This document shows, piece after piece, positions 1 to 9,805 of a stretch of DNA of 54,842 nucleotides (within the stretch, counting starts at the first letter, position 1; every line of letters begins with the position of its first letter). The translations under genes were made by a program, and so were the position numbers. Source of the stretch: Candidatus Woesearchaeota archaeon. GTDB lineage: Archaea > Nanobdellota > Nanobdellia > Woesearchaeales > GW2011-AR9. The notes below the pieces were generated by a model. It worked only from the letters and a program-made list of their open reading frames with translations, had not been told where the DNA came from and did not search any database. The stretch covers positions 1-54,842 of the forward strand of contig JABJOX010000055.1 of the NCBI GenBank assembly GCA_018664115.1, in the 5' to 3' direction.

Positions 1-76
1 CTAAAGCTGGTCCTAATGGTGGTGCGGCTGTTGCCTTTCCACCTTCAATTAATGCTTCTACAGTTTGTTTTCCCAA
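1..76 (-). CDS. rpl11: Ribosomal protein uL11 (L11), 5' fragment running off the window; TTG start
   Basis: Reverse complement reads (TTG)GKQTVEALIEGGKATAAPPLGPAL, the archaeal L11 N-terminus; AGGTGA SD upstream and an in-frame TGA just before the TTG. Confidence 0.85.
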   Translation of the reverse strand, partial: MGKQTVEALIEGGKATAAPPLGPAL

Positions 77-171
77 TTTGATTCACCTATAATTATTATA
101 TTTGTGCGTAACTTTAGTTAAAATGAATGTTTTCTTTATAAGGTTTACGGGAAAGAATTAACAAGTATTAC

Positions 172-2022
172 CTAATCTTTTGCTTCATCTGAATCATCAA
201 TGTCATTACTGGGATCATTATTTTCTTCAGGTTCAGAGGTACAACTTTCATTGGAATCATCTCTTAAATCAGGGGAGAGATAAATTTCGTTTATTAATCT
301 ATGATTCCTTTCGTCTCTACCTTCTCCTAGAATAAGTGATTCTAAAGAATTTGTAGATCTCTCTTCTCTTGGTTCTCTATTAGGTCTTTCATTTATTGAG
401 CTTAAATAGTCTATAGGTTCAAATATATTATACATATTATTTAAATTATTTAAATTACGCTCGTTTAAAATAATATTGTTATTAATTAATGAGTCTAAGT
501 TATTATGATTATTATAACGAATTATTTCATTGTTAGCTGATTCTCTATTTAATTGATAAATCTCACTTATTGGTTCTCTATTAATTCGATAGATCTCATT
601 TGATGGTGGTATAACTGATCCACTCAAGATATCATACAAACTTCTTCCGTCACCATAAGGTATTTCATCTCTTGGTACCTCAAAACGATTATTCAAATTA
701 AGATTACTTAAAAGTTCATCACTTAAACCAAAATTATAAACAGAATCTCCTATAGGCCTACTTGGTGGAGTTATTAAAGCACTTGGATCAGTAATGCCAT
801 ACGATTTAAACAAAGCCAATTCTTGTGCTGAGAATTCTCTTTTTGCTAATGAAGCTAATAATTCAGGATGCTCTCTAACAATTTTGTCAAAAGCCACTAA
901 TTGTGTTTGAGGAACATTAAACGTAACAACCTTATTATCTTCGTCCCCATTTTTGTATTGAAAACCAATAGAATCCCAATCAACTGCTCTTGGTTTTAGT
1001 TCGTGCTTGCCAACTTTATATTCTTTAGCTGCTCTTCCAAAAGCACCGCCAAGACCACTCATCGCTTTTTCTTGATCAACTTCAGTAGTGTGAACATGTT
1101 TATATCCAATAGGTGAACCTTTAGAATCAATGTGTAATAATCTTTCTCCACTAACATGTTCCATTAATAATATTCTTTCATCTTCAGAAAGAACTTGATC
1201 AACATAAGGTTCAAATAATTGGAAATAATGTTCTAATAAACCCTGAGCACGCATAGTAATGTTTCTGCCATTTCTATCAACTAAATTTAATTTTGCATCT
1301 CTTCCATGTTTATTAATTTCAGGAGTTGGTAAAGCATAACCAGATCTAGATTTTGCTGGATTAATTTGTCCTGGTAAAGTGTAACGAAACTGTTCTTCAA
1401 TGTCTCTCATTGATGCGCCAAGTTTTAACATTTCATCAATTTTCTGAAACATAATTAATTGAAATGCTAATGCAGAAGTAACATTTTCAACGCCTGGAAT
1501 ATATTCTCCACAAACTTCAACTCTTCCTTGTGGTCTGTATCGATACATTCCCCCTTTACTATCTCTATTTTGAATAAATAATCTTAATGCTGGATTAACT
1601 GTTTTTGTTAAAAGATGAGCAATTTCTGCAGTTTTCTGTTCTGTATGAGGAAATGTAAAATTAAAATGTCCAGAATGACCTTGCAAATGAACTTGTTCAT
1701 GTTGATAAACGTTGGTATTATATGAATTAATTGCTTCAGTGACTAAATTAATATTTGCAAAAAGATTATGTGCAGTTGCTTCAGCAGAACCAGGTTGAAC
1801 AAAGAATGGTGCTGAAGTAACTTCTGGTGCGTCCCCATCAATATAAAAAGCACCACCAGTAGAAAGTCTTAAAGCACTGTTTCCTCTTTGAAAATGTTCT
1901 CCTTGAAGTCTTTGAGCAAATTGTCTGAAATAATCATTTAATGTATAATGGTCAGAGATTTTTCTATCTTTTCCTATTAACAAAAACTCATTTTCTACAC
2001 CCAATACAGCTTTTTTAGTCAT
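172..2022 (-). CDS. PafA/Dop-like (Pup ligase/deamidase, glutamine-synthetase fold) protein with an Asn/Glu-rich C-terminal tail
   Basis: N-term VLGVENEF resembles PafA/Dop IMGIETE; GGAFYIDGDAPEVTSAPF resembles NGARLYLDxxxHPEYATAE; GHSGHFNFTF and GRVEVCGEYIPG segments; low-complexity tail. Confidence 0.45.
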   Translation of the reverse strand: MTKKAVLGVENEFLLIGKDRKISDHYTLNDYFRQFAQRLQGEHFQRGNSALRLSTGGAFYIDGDAPEVTSAPFFVQPGSAEATAHNLFANINLVTEAINSYNTNVYQHEQVHLQGHSGHFNFTFPHTEQKTAEIAHLLTKTVNPALRLFIQNRDSKGGMYRYRPQGRVEVCGEYIPGVENVTSALAFQLIMFQKIDEMLKLGASMRDIEEQFRYTLPGQINPAKSRSGYALPTPEINKHGRDAKLNLVDRNGRNITMRAQGLLEHYFQLFEPYVDQVLSEDERILLMEHVSGERLLHIDSKGSPIGYKHVHTTEVDQEKAMSGLGGAFGRAAKEYKVGKHELKPRAVDWDSIGFQYKNGDEDNKVVTFNVPQTQLVAFDKIVREHPELLASLAKREFSAQELALFKSYGITDPSALITPPSRPIGDSVYNFGLSDELLSNLNLNNRFEVPRDEIPYGDGRSLYDILSGSVIPPSNEIYRINREPISEIYQLNRESANNEIIRYNNHNNLDSLINNNIILNERNLNNLNNMYNIFEPIDYLSSINERPNREPREERSTNSLESLILGEGRDERNHRLINEIYLSPDLRDDSNESCTSEPEENNDPSNDIDDSDEAKD

Positions 2023-2122
2023 ATTTTAACTAAAATAAAAGCTATTTATAAACTTTTCGTTTGTTTTGTCACTCGTTAGTTATTACAAACAATAATAAAC
2101 TATTTTACTTTGATATCACATA

Positions 2123-2785
2123 ATGAAACTAAAGATCTACCTATTCCGGCACGGGCAAACGTATTATAACAAGAAACATATCTTTACTGGCTGGAAAGAT
2201 TCTAAATTAACTCCTAAAGGAATTAAAGATGCTAAAAAAGTTGCTAATAAATTAAAACAAAAAAAATTTCAAATAGCATACCAAACAAGATTATCTCGTT
2301 CCAAAGATACTTTAAAACATGTTTTGAAATTTCATCCTGAATGTCAGAAAATTATCAAAGATGATCGGATGATTGAACGTTCTTACGGTAAATTGCAAGG
2401 TCAATCGCATAAAACTTTTGTTGAAGAAGAAGGTAAAGAAGATTATCAAACTTTATTACATTGGCATAAAGTTGACCATCTCAATGGTAAAGAACGAAAA
2501 GATTTTATCAAAAAAATGGGCGAAGCAGAATTAAAGATAGTAAGAAGAAGTTATGACGTCCCTCCTCCGAAAGGTGAATCTGTCAAGATGGTTGAAAAAC
2601 GAGTAAATTCTTTCATTAAAGACCTCTTAAAAAAGATGAAAAAAGAGAGAATTAACGTCGCTATTTCCGCACACGGAAATTCTATGCGACCATTTAGAAA
2701 ATATTTCGAAAAGCTATCTCGAGAACAAATGATGGAATTAGAGAATCCTTGGGATGATTACTTCGAGTATACTGTTAATGTTTAA
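2123..2785 (+). CDS. Histidine phosphatase family / 2,3-bisphosphoglycerate-dependent phosphoglycerate mutase-like
   Basis: LFRHGQTYYNKKHIFTGWKDSKLTPKG and SAHGNSMRPF motifs. Confidence 0.85.
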   Translation: MKLKIYLFRHGQTYYNKKHIFTGWKDSKLTPKGIKDAKKVANKLKQKKFQIAYQTRLSRSKDTLKHVLKFHPECQKIIKDDRMIERSYGKLQGQSHKTFVEEEGKEDYQTLLHWHKVDHLNGKERKDFIKKMGEAELKIVRRSYDVPPPKGESVKMVEKRVNSFIKDLLKKMKKERINVAISAHGNSMRPFRKYFEKLSREQMMELENPWDDYFEYTVNV

Positions 2786-3141
2786 GAAATAGTAGTCTGC
2801 AGTTTCCGCTTCGGTTTCTTAACCTCTTTAAAATACTCTTTCACGTCAATAAACTGCTTAACTTCTTTGTTAATTTTATCCATGATCTTAACCCCTTTCT
2901 CAGTGAATTTGACCATTCTTTTCTCATATTCAATTAGTTTTTTATCTTCTAAAGTTTCCAGATTCTTATATAACGCTCGTTCCTGTTTTCCAACAATTCC
3001 CGACGCTAAAAGTAGTTCTATAAACGCTATTTTCGACGTTCGAAGACGTAAATGTTTCTCAGAAAGTGGTTGATTTAACGATTGGTAAAACTGTCTTAGA
3101 GAATACAAAATTAATTTCTGAGTTTTAGTGATTTTAATCAT
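2782..3141 (-). CDS. Winged-helix protein, hypothetical (start trimmed to MIKITKTQK)
   Basis: Helix-rich wHTH-like sequence ALYKNLETLEDKKLIEYEKRMVKFTEKG; the longer ORF start would overlap the divergent PAC2 gene. Confidence 0.55.
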   Translation of the reverse strand: MIKITKTQKLILYSLRQFYQSLNQPLSEKHLRLRTSKIAFIELLLASGIVGKQERALYKNLETLEDKKLIEYEKRMVKFTEKGVKIMDKINKEVKQFIDVKEYFKEVKKPKRKLQTTIS

Positions 3142-3250
3142 ATTTAGAGTAAAAGACGTTGAAATATAAAAAGATATAGAGCCTAAATCAGTAATATTTA
3201 AATACCCTAATATAATAACAAAAATATCAACAAAAAAACAGGTGATACAC

Positions 3251-3958
3251 ATGAAAATAACTTTACTTAAAAAACCAAAAAATGTTACTCTTGTAGAAGG
3301 CTTTCCCGGTTTCGGATTAATCGGAACAATTTCCATTGAATTCTTAATGGATCATTTGAAAACAGAGAAGATTGGCGTCGTAGAAATGGAAGAAATTCCG
3401 GCAATGATTGCTATCCATCAAAACAAAGTTATTGAACCAATTTCTATTCACTATAACAAAGAATTTAACATGGTTTTAATCCATGCTATTAACGTCGGTA
3501 AAAATCTAGGTTGGAAATTAGCCGATATGGTAGAACAATTAGCTAAAGACTTAACTGCAAAACAAATTATTTCTTTAGAAGGTGTAGGTAGTCCTAATCC
3601 TGATTCTGGAAGAATATTTTATTATTCAACAACTAATGGAAATACTAGTAAAAAACTTGAAGAAACTGCAAAACCTTTAATGGAAGGGATTATCGTTGGC
3701 GCTACTGGCGCTTTGTTAGCTAAACAAATGAAAATTCCTTTATTAGCATTATTTGCAGAAGCTAAATCGGGTATGCCTGATAGTAAAGCAGCGGCAGAAA
3801 TTATTAAAGCACTAGATGCTTTTACAGGTTTAAAAGTTGATCCTAAACCACTTCTAAAACAAGCAGCAATGTTTGAAAACAAACTAAAATCTATTGTTGA
3901 GAAAGGTCAAAAAGCAGAAGACACACATCAAAAGAAAAAATTATCTTATGTTGGTTAA
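3251..3958 (+). CDS. PAC2 (proteasome assembly chaperone 2) family protein
   Basis: MKITLLKKPKNVTLVEGFPGFGLIGTISIEFL motif. Confidence 0.85.
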   Translation: MKITLLKKPKNVTLVEGFPGFGLIGTISIEFLMDHLKTEKIGVVEMEEIPAMIAIHQNKVIEPISIHYNKEFNMVLIHAINVGKNLGWKLADMVEQLAKDLTAKQIISLEGVGSPNPDSGRIFYYSTTNGNTSKKLEETAKPLMEGIIVGATGALLAKQMKIPLLALFAEAKSGMPDSKAAAEIIKALDAFTGLKVDPKPLLKQAAMFENKLKSIVEKGQKAEDTHQKKKLSYVG

Positions 3959-3960
3959 AA

Positions 3961-4229
3961 TGGCTAAAGAAAAACAACCAAAACCAGAGAAGAAAGTAGA
4001 AGTTCCACAAACCCATAAAGAAGAAAAACACAGTTACTTCCCTAGACTATTAATTGTTTATAGTTTAATTGTAATTGTCATAGCACTAAACCACTTCTTT
4101 AATTGGTATTCTTTCCCAAGTTATGTAACCACTGTAATATTATTAATCTCTGGATTATGGATGTTAAAGATTGGTGTTGCTAAAGGTTTCTATGGGAGAA
4201 GAAAAGAAATATTTAAAAAATATATTTAA
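3961..4229 (+). CDS. Small membrane protein, hypothetical
   Basis: Two hydrophobic segments (LLIVYSLIVIVIALNHF, VTTVILLISGLWML); start trimmed to MAKEKQ after the PAC2 stop. Confidence 0.55.
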
Positions 4230-4981
4230 CACAAGAATTCTTCCAATATTTTATTTATTTCTTCTTTATTATCTAACATTACTACGTGTTTTCCTGGAAT
4301 TTTAATTATCTTGGAATATGATAATTCTTTGTCTAAGAAATTTACGACTTCTTCTTTAATTAATTCATCGTCATCACTTCGAATTATTAACGTATCTGTA
4401 TTAACTTCAGATAGATTTTTTGGCACACCATAATCCATTAACGCGTGAATGTTAGCATATAATCCTGCTGCAGAAGTTGCTCTTAAACCGTTTAAGAATG
4501 AGTAATGAGCGTTAGAAAACATTGCTCCAGATAAATCTGCTGGTTTATCTCTAACAGAATTATCATTCTTAGCAAACCCTTTAACAATTTCAAGTACATT
4601 ACGTACTAACTTAACCTGTAGTGTTAAAAAATAATCATTATATAATGCCGGATTAATTAAACAAACATAATCGACTTTATTTGGATGTTTAGTAGCATAT
4701 TCTAATGCTACTGCCCCACCTAAACTAAATCCCACAAGATCTACTTTTGGAATCTTTTCAGTCGTTAAAACTCTATCTAAAGATTCTGCTTGTCTAGGAA
4801 TAGAAGTTTTACCATCTGTTAAAAGAGATCTTCCGTGTCCTTCTAAATCAACTGCTAATGTAGACTTTAAAAGACCATCTAAGTAATTAATTTGATGGTT
4901 AAAAATAGAATGATCTTCTCCTAATCCATGTAAGAATACTATTGGTTTACCTACTCTTTTTTTAAATTCGTAATGTAACAT
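4226..4981 (-). CDS. Alpha/beta hydrolase
   Basis: FLHGLGEDHS oxyanion motif, GFSLGGAVALEYA nucleophile elbow, GKHVVML C-terminal His. Confidence 0.85.
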   Translation of the reverse strand: MLHYEFKKRVGKPIVFLHGLGEDHSIFNHQINYLDGLLKSTLAVDLEGHGRSLLTDGKTSIPRQAESLDRVLTTEKIPKVDLVGFSLGGAVALEYATKHPNKVDYVCLINPALYNDYFLTLQVKLVRNVLEIVKGFAKNDNSVRDKPADLSGAMFSNAHYSFLNGLRATSAAGLYANIHALMDYGVPKNLSEVNTDTLIIRSDDDELIKEEVVNFLDKELSYSKIIKIPGKHVVMLDNKEEINKILEEFLC

Positions 4982-5214
4982 ATTAATTCATCATTTTTCC
5001 AGTTTTTATTAATTTTATGCATAATGAAACTTCTTACATTTGATTGTATCTTTTAAGTATTTAAGTTTTAGTTATTAGTCGCAAGAATCTTATGTTTTTC
5101 TGCTTAAAAGCTTTAAGTATTTCAAGAATAAAACCTTTAATCAAATCCAATAAATTTCAGAACCAAAATCACCCCAATAAAAACATTTTTATAGTCTAAA
5201 ATAATAACCCTAAC

Positions 5215-5511
5215 ATGATCAAAAAGTGGTTGATAAGAATCGCAATAGTAACAGGAATACTAATTTTCTTAGGGATTCTAACATACGGACAAGTGTTTAA
5301 CTTTGTATTGAAACCTTTTTCAGAAAGATGTGGTGTTTCTTCATTATTTGATTATGATCAAAATTGTGAATGCGATGGTTTCAGTTTTAATGAATTAACT
5401 GAAGGAAGCACAAATACTTATTGCTTAGGAACTTGCGGCGAATGTACTTGCAATGATTACATAAATGAAACTTGGCAAGAAACAGATTGCAAACAACCAA
5501 ACGCAGAATAA
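5215..5511 (+). CDS. Small secreted or membrane-anchored Cys-rich protein
   Basis: N-terminal TM/signal plus clustered Cys (CGVSS..CECDGF..CLGTCGECTC). Confidence 0.55.
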   Translation: MIKKWLIRIAIVTGILIFLGILTYGQVFNFVLKPFSERCGVSSLFDYDQNCECDGFSFNELTEGSTNTYCLGTCGECTCNDYINETWQETDCKQPNAE

Positions 5512-5593
5512 AACTTTTAATCAATTCTTGAATTTTCCATTATCAACATTACCTCAAAAAAACCATTAAAAAAACGAAGCACTTATTTCTTGC

Positions 5594-5611
5594 AAAAGGC
5601 CGGCTTTTTTT
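5594..5611 (+). terminator. Possible terminator: GC-rich core followed by T7
   Basis: AAAAGGCCGGCTTTTTTT downstream of 5215..5511. Confidence 0.35.
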
Positions 5612-5726
5612 AACAAAAAGTACTAAAAGTCGCTAAACGTCACACTTTATACAGAATGTTACGAAAAAAGTAATAAAATATGCTCAAAACGTAACATTTA
5701 AATAATCCGTTACCTTTTCTTCGAAG

Positions 5727-6347
5727 ATGAATGAAAAAGTGGTGAAGAAAGGACATAGCAGAAGCCAGTTTCATCTTTCTGAAGAACAAATCAAACAATT
5801 GATAAAACACACTGACAAATTAAGGGACAAAGTAATTATCAAACTTTTGGCATATTGTGGATTAAGACGTTTCGAATTAGCAAAAATAAAAATTTCTGAT
5901 GTTAATTTAGAAACTAACAAAATTTATATTCTTGGTAAAAAAAATATTGAACGACTTGCAACTCTTTTTTCTGATCAACTTGTTGAAGACATTAAGATTT
6001 ATATGCAATATGTGTTAAATAATGCAAAACAGGGATATCTCTTTCCAGCTGTTTCAAGTTTAAATGAACGAGAACATATTACCTCTACTCAAATCAATAG
6101 GATTGTTGCCAAAGCCGGGCATCGTGCTCAATTACATAATCCCATCCCTGGATTAAAGAATATTAACCCTCATATTTTACGTCATAGTTGCGCTAGGCAT
6201 CTTAAAGACAGAGGGCTTAGTTTAGAGGTAGTTCAGCGTGTTTTGGGCCATTTATCGTTCAAAACTACTATGGATTTGTATGGTACAAAGAGTATTTCTG
6301 AAATGGACGGTGAATTAATAGAAAAAGCGGGCAATTTGTTTGAATGA
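5727..6347 (+). CDS. Tyrosine recombinase/integrase, catalytic domain only
   Basis: GLRR, HILRHSCARH, GHLSF and DLYG give the R..K..HxxR..H..Y set; no N-terminal core-binding domain. Confidence 0.85.
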   Translation: MNEKVVKKGHSRSQFHLSEEQIKQLIKHTDKLRDKVIIKLLAYCGLRRFELAKIKISDVNLETNKIYILGKKNIERLATLFSDQLVEDIKIYMQYVLNNAKQGYLFPAVSSLNEREHITSTQINRIVAKAGHRAQLHNPIPGLKNINPHILRHSCARHLKDRGLSLEVVQRVLGHLSFKTTMDLYGTKSISEMDGELIEKAGNLFE

Positions 6348-6517
6348 TTAAAATTCTTCTAAAATGGTTAATAAAATATTCTTGTTTTGATTGTAATTTA
6401 TTAGTTTGTTTCTTTTAGTTGTTGGTTTTAGTCTTTATGTTAAAAATAGTAAATAGTTCTTAGTATTTGATTAAATGATGAGTTATTAAAACATCTAATC
6501 AGAAATAGCAAGTTTTG

Positions 6518-7237
6518 TCATTGAAATTGGTCTGGAAAATTGCTATAAATCCCATCTACTGCTAAAAGTTTTAATCTTTCGATATCTTTTTTAGAATTTG
6601 CCACCCAAACATTAACTTTTAAATTGTTTTTATGTAAAAAATCAATCATTCCTTTCGTTGCTAAAGGCGATGTTAAATTAACTTCATTAACGTTTGCAGC
6701 TTTTACTCTTCTTAAGATCAATCTTTTTGTAATTGGCAAAATTAATAAACGAGAAATATCAAACAATATTTGTCCGAAATCAGTTTTTGTTGACCAATAA
6801 ATCAATGCGGACCTAATCCCTTTTTTTTTAGCTTCTAGTAAACTTTCTTTATGGTTAGAAGAAATAATGGTTTGTTTAACAAAACGTTCTTTAACAACAA
6901 TTTCTATAACTTTCTTGACAGAATTTAATTCTTTTATTTCAATATTTAATTTACATTTATTTCTACAAACTTTTATCACTTCTTCTAAAGTAGGAATCTT
7001 TTCTCCTTTCCCTGCATCTAGTTTCTTAAGTTCCTTTAATGTTAGTTCAGAAACTTTTCCTTTGCCATTAGTTGTTCTATTAACAGTTTCGTCGTGAATA
7101 ACAACTAACTTATGATCTTTTGTTAACTGTACATCTAACTCTATGGCGTCAGAATTAAGCTCTATCGCTTTCCTGAAAGAACGTAATGTATTCTCTGGTT
7201 CGTATCCAGAAGCACCTCTATGAGCGATTTTAAGCAT
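6518..7237 (-). CDS. Glycerophosphodiester phosphodiesterase
   Basis: IAHRGASGYEPENTLRSFRKAIELNSDAIELDVQLTKD and VIHDETVNRTTNG motifs. Confidence 0.9.
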   Translation of the reverse strand: MLKIAHRGASGYEPENTLRSFRKAIELNSDAIELDVQLTKDHKLVVIHDETVNRTTNGKGKVSELTLKELKKLDAGKGEKIPTLEEVIKVCRNKCKLNIEIKELNSVKKVIEIVVKERFVKQTIISSNHKESLLEAKKKGIRSALIYWSTKTDFGQILFDISRLLILPITKRLILRRVKAANVNEVNLTSPLATKGMIDFLHKNNLKVNVWVANSKKDIERLKLLAVDGIYSNFPDQFQ

Positions 7238-7395
7238 ACTAGAAGGAATGTTTTAGAAGTTATAAAGATTTCTTATTTGAATGGTTTAAATGTTTTAAAA
7301 TTGCCAGAACATGAACACCAAATAAATCAACCATTTTCTTTTGATTGATTTGACCTTTTTCTTGACCTCGGGAAAATGGTCCAGAATATCCACCC

Positions 7396-8244
7396 CTATT
7401 CTTTATGTTCTATCTTGTTCTTATCTTTAAAATGAATCTCTTCTGCATTTTTTTTGGTTACTACTTTTTCGCCCAATCTTTTTTCAATCCGATCTTTGGC
7501 AACTTTTGCAGTTGCTCCACCTTCTTTAGCAATATCTTTACTTTCATCAAAATTAGAAGGATCTTCTTTTTCAGAGATTTCTTTAGTTGCTGCTTCTGCC
7601 AACATGTTAAGAACTAATTCTATATTAGTCATGTTATCTCTTAAGTTTTCTTTTTTCAAACCCTTAAACTGCTTATAATCTTTGATTGTCTTTCCAGACC
7701 ATGCTTTAGTAATCTCATTTGTTAAAATCGCATAATCGTTTTGTTTGTTAATTCCCACTCTATTCCACTCATCAGTCAATTCTTTTCTGACTTCAATAGT
7801 TTTTAACCTTTGGTTAATCCAATCTTTAGAATAACCTTTTTGTAAATATGTCTTCATGGCCCTATCAATAGTTAACTCTGGATCAGACATTTCATCAATT
7901 CTCTCATTACCAACTTCTGCCAGCCACATCTTAAACGGTTCTGCCTTTTTAGAAGGTATTGACTGAATTAATCTTAAAAGTTGTTCTGTATCAGCACAAT
8001 CGGTTTCTCTTAATTTGCCATCAGATGCAAGTAATTTCAAACGGTGACAATTTGTCACCACTTCACTTCCTTCTTCTTTTAGTCTCTGACTTAACTTATT
8101 CCAATATTTTCTAGCAGTTTGAAAATCTACTTGCTCGGTCAAGATAGCAACAATATCAACTATTGAGAAATACCATTTTTCCTCATCTTCATTCCATTTA
8201 GTTCTTATTTTCTGATGTTCAAAGAGTTTTATAGCATTTTTCAT
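7396..8244 (-). CDS. BRO-N domain / phage antirepressor-like protein
   Basis: WYFSIVDIVAILTEQVDFQTARKYWNKLSQRLK and EPFKMWLAEVGNERIDE resemble Bro-N/DinD-type proteins. Confidence 0.7.
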   Translation of the reverse strand: MKNAIKLFEHQKIRTKWNEDEEKWYFSIVDIVAILTEQVDFQTARKYWNKLSQRLKEEGSEVVTNCHRLKLLASDGKLRETDCADTEQLLRLIQSIPSKKAEPFKMWLAEVGNERIDEMSDPELTIDRAMKTYLQKGYSKDWINQRLKTIEVRKELTDEWNRVGINKQNDYAILTNEITKAWSGKTIKDYKQFKGLKKENLRDNMTNIELVLNMLAEAATKEISEKEDPSNFDESKDIAKEGGATAKVAKDRIEKRLGEKVVTKKNAEEIHFKDKNKIEHKE

Positions 8245-8339
8245 ATTAAACTTAATAGTAGAACTTATTTATATATTATTTGTATACTTGACCAGTGGGT
8301 ATGTGGGTATTAAAAGCACCTTTTTAGAATCTATTTATC

Positions 8340-9698
8340 TTACTTCTTCTCTAATTTTTCTATCTTCTTATCTCGCATACCAAGTTTTTCATCAAGCTTA
8401 TCATTTTCATGGCTAAGCTTGATTATTTCCTTTTGTTTTTCTTTACTTTCAGCTTCAGTTTTCTTAATAGAATATTCTTTTCTTTCAATCTCTGCGTTTA
8501 GTTTGGAAATTTCTTTTTCCAACTTTTTAATTTCATTTTCTTGATCCTGATTTGAAACTTCTAAAGCTTTATACTTATCTTTTTCCTTCTTAATCCTTCT
8601 AAGCTCTTTATTAAAATAATCTGCACGTTCTTCTTCATCAAAGTTTTTTACAATTTCTTTGTATTCTTTCCGATCTTTAACAGGAGTAATTTGTATTTGT
8701 TCAGTTTCATCTTTTGAAGAGAACAAATAGTAACCTAACCCTGCAGTTTTTAATTTTTGAAAATTAACTTTAGGTATCCTTAATTGTTTTGAGAGGAAGA
8801 CTGCATCTTTATCTAATGATTCTTGGAAAGCAATAATAGTTCCGGCATTAGCCAAAATAGTTTCTGAGAAGTCTGTAGGCCTCTGTGAAGCTAGAATAAT
8901 ACCAACACCATACTTTCTAGACTCTCTCAATAATAATTCAACAGGAGAGCCTGGATACATCATTCGATGTGCTTCATCAATGATAATGTAAAGCCAATAA
9001 TCTTCACACTTTCCTTTAATGTACAGAAAGTTAACTAGTTTTTTTAATAATAAATCTGCTACCAATGCTTTAACTTCATCTGTAGGAAAATCTAATAATT
9101 CAATTACACTTAGATTTTTTATGATAGTGTCTAATGATAAAGAAGTACCATCAGCTTCCATGAACAGATCAACATCGAATAAAACTGAGATTTTTGCTAA
9201 TAGTTTTGGTACGCCTTGATTCTTTATTGGCGTATCGAAAATAATATCTCTGAAAAATGAGAATGGTAACAATTCGATATCGCCGTTGTTTGCTTTTTTA
9301 ATATCTTTAATACCTGACTTTAAGTAGAATGCTTTAATCGCTTCCCTAATAATAGCTTCTTGCACATCTCCTAAAGAGAAAACACTAGCAATCATTTTAG
9401 AAACTTTATAACAAACATCTAACGGCTTTTCATTAATTTGTACTTCTAACGGATGTAAAGTTGCTTTATCTATCTGTACTAAATTGTCTGCGAAAACTTT
9501 GAAATCATTATGAAAGTCTAGAATTATTGAGTTGATTTTACTCTTCTTTAATTCCAACATAATCGCTTTAAGAGTTTCTGTTTTCCCTGATCCTGAACCG
9601 CCTACTGTGATTAGATGCGGGTTCTTTTCTTGCTTCGGATTCCAGAATACTTTGTTTTTATTGCTAGTTCCCAAGTATACAGACAGTTCTTTAGTCAT
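8340..9698 (-). CDS. HerA/VirB4-like P-loop ATPase with C-terminal coiled coil
   Basis: Walker A GGSGSGKTETLKAIM; Walker B YIIIDEAHR; ILASQRPTD; Lys/Glu coiled-coil C-terminus. Confidence 0.75.
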   Translation of the reverse strand: MTKELSVYLGTSNKNKVFWNPKQEKNPHLITVGGSGSGKTETLKAIMLELKKSKINSIILDFHNDFKVFADNLVQIDKATLHPLEVQINEKPLDVCYKVSKMIASVFSLGDVQEAIIREAIKAFYLKSGIKDIKKANNGDIELLPFSFFRDIIFDTPIKNQGVPKLLAKISVLFDVDLFMEADGTSLSLDTIIKNLSVIELLDFPTDEVKALVADLLLKKLVNFLYIKGKCEDYWLYIIIDEAHRMMYPGSPVELLLRESRKYGVGIILASQRPTDFSETILANAGTIIAFQESLDKDAVFLSKQLRIPKVNFQKLKTAGLGYYLFSSKDETEQIQITPVKDRKEYKEIVKNFDEEERADYFNKELRRIKKEKDKYKALEVSNQDQENEIKKLEKEISKLNAEIERKEYSIKKTEAESKEKQKEIIKLSHENDKLDEKLGMRDKKIEKLEKK

Positions 9699-9805
9699 TT
9701 GTCCGATATATACGTATTATGGGCTTTAAGAATCTTTTGGTTATTTGTAGGAAATGGTGCTGTTTGTGTGATATATCTGAATGGGGGGTTGTTATAGAGG
9801 AAGTT

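Noticed and set aside
2782-3336. Full 184-aa ORF start for the wHTH protein
   Set aside because: The first ~65 codons run antisense into the PAC2 gene and read through a promoter region; trimmed start at 3141 preferred.
3514-3525. GCCGATA resembling a FliA -10 element
   Set aside because: Inside the PAC2 coding sequence, no matching -35; chance match.
7331-7381. Inverted repeat ACCATTTTC / GAAAATGGT with 33-nt spacer
   Set aside because: Long spacer and modest arms in AT-rich DNA; between two minus-strand genes with no clear role.
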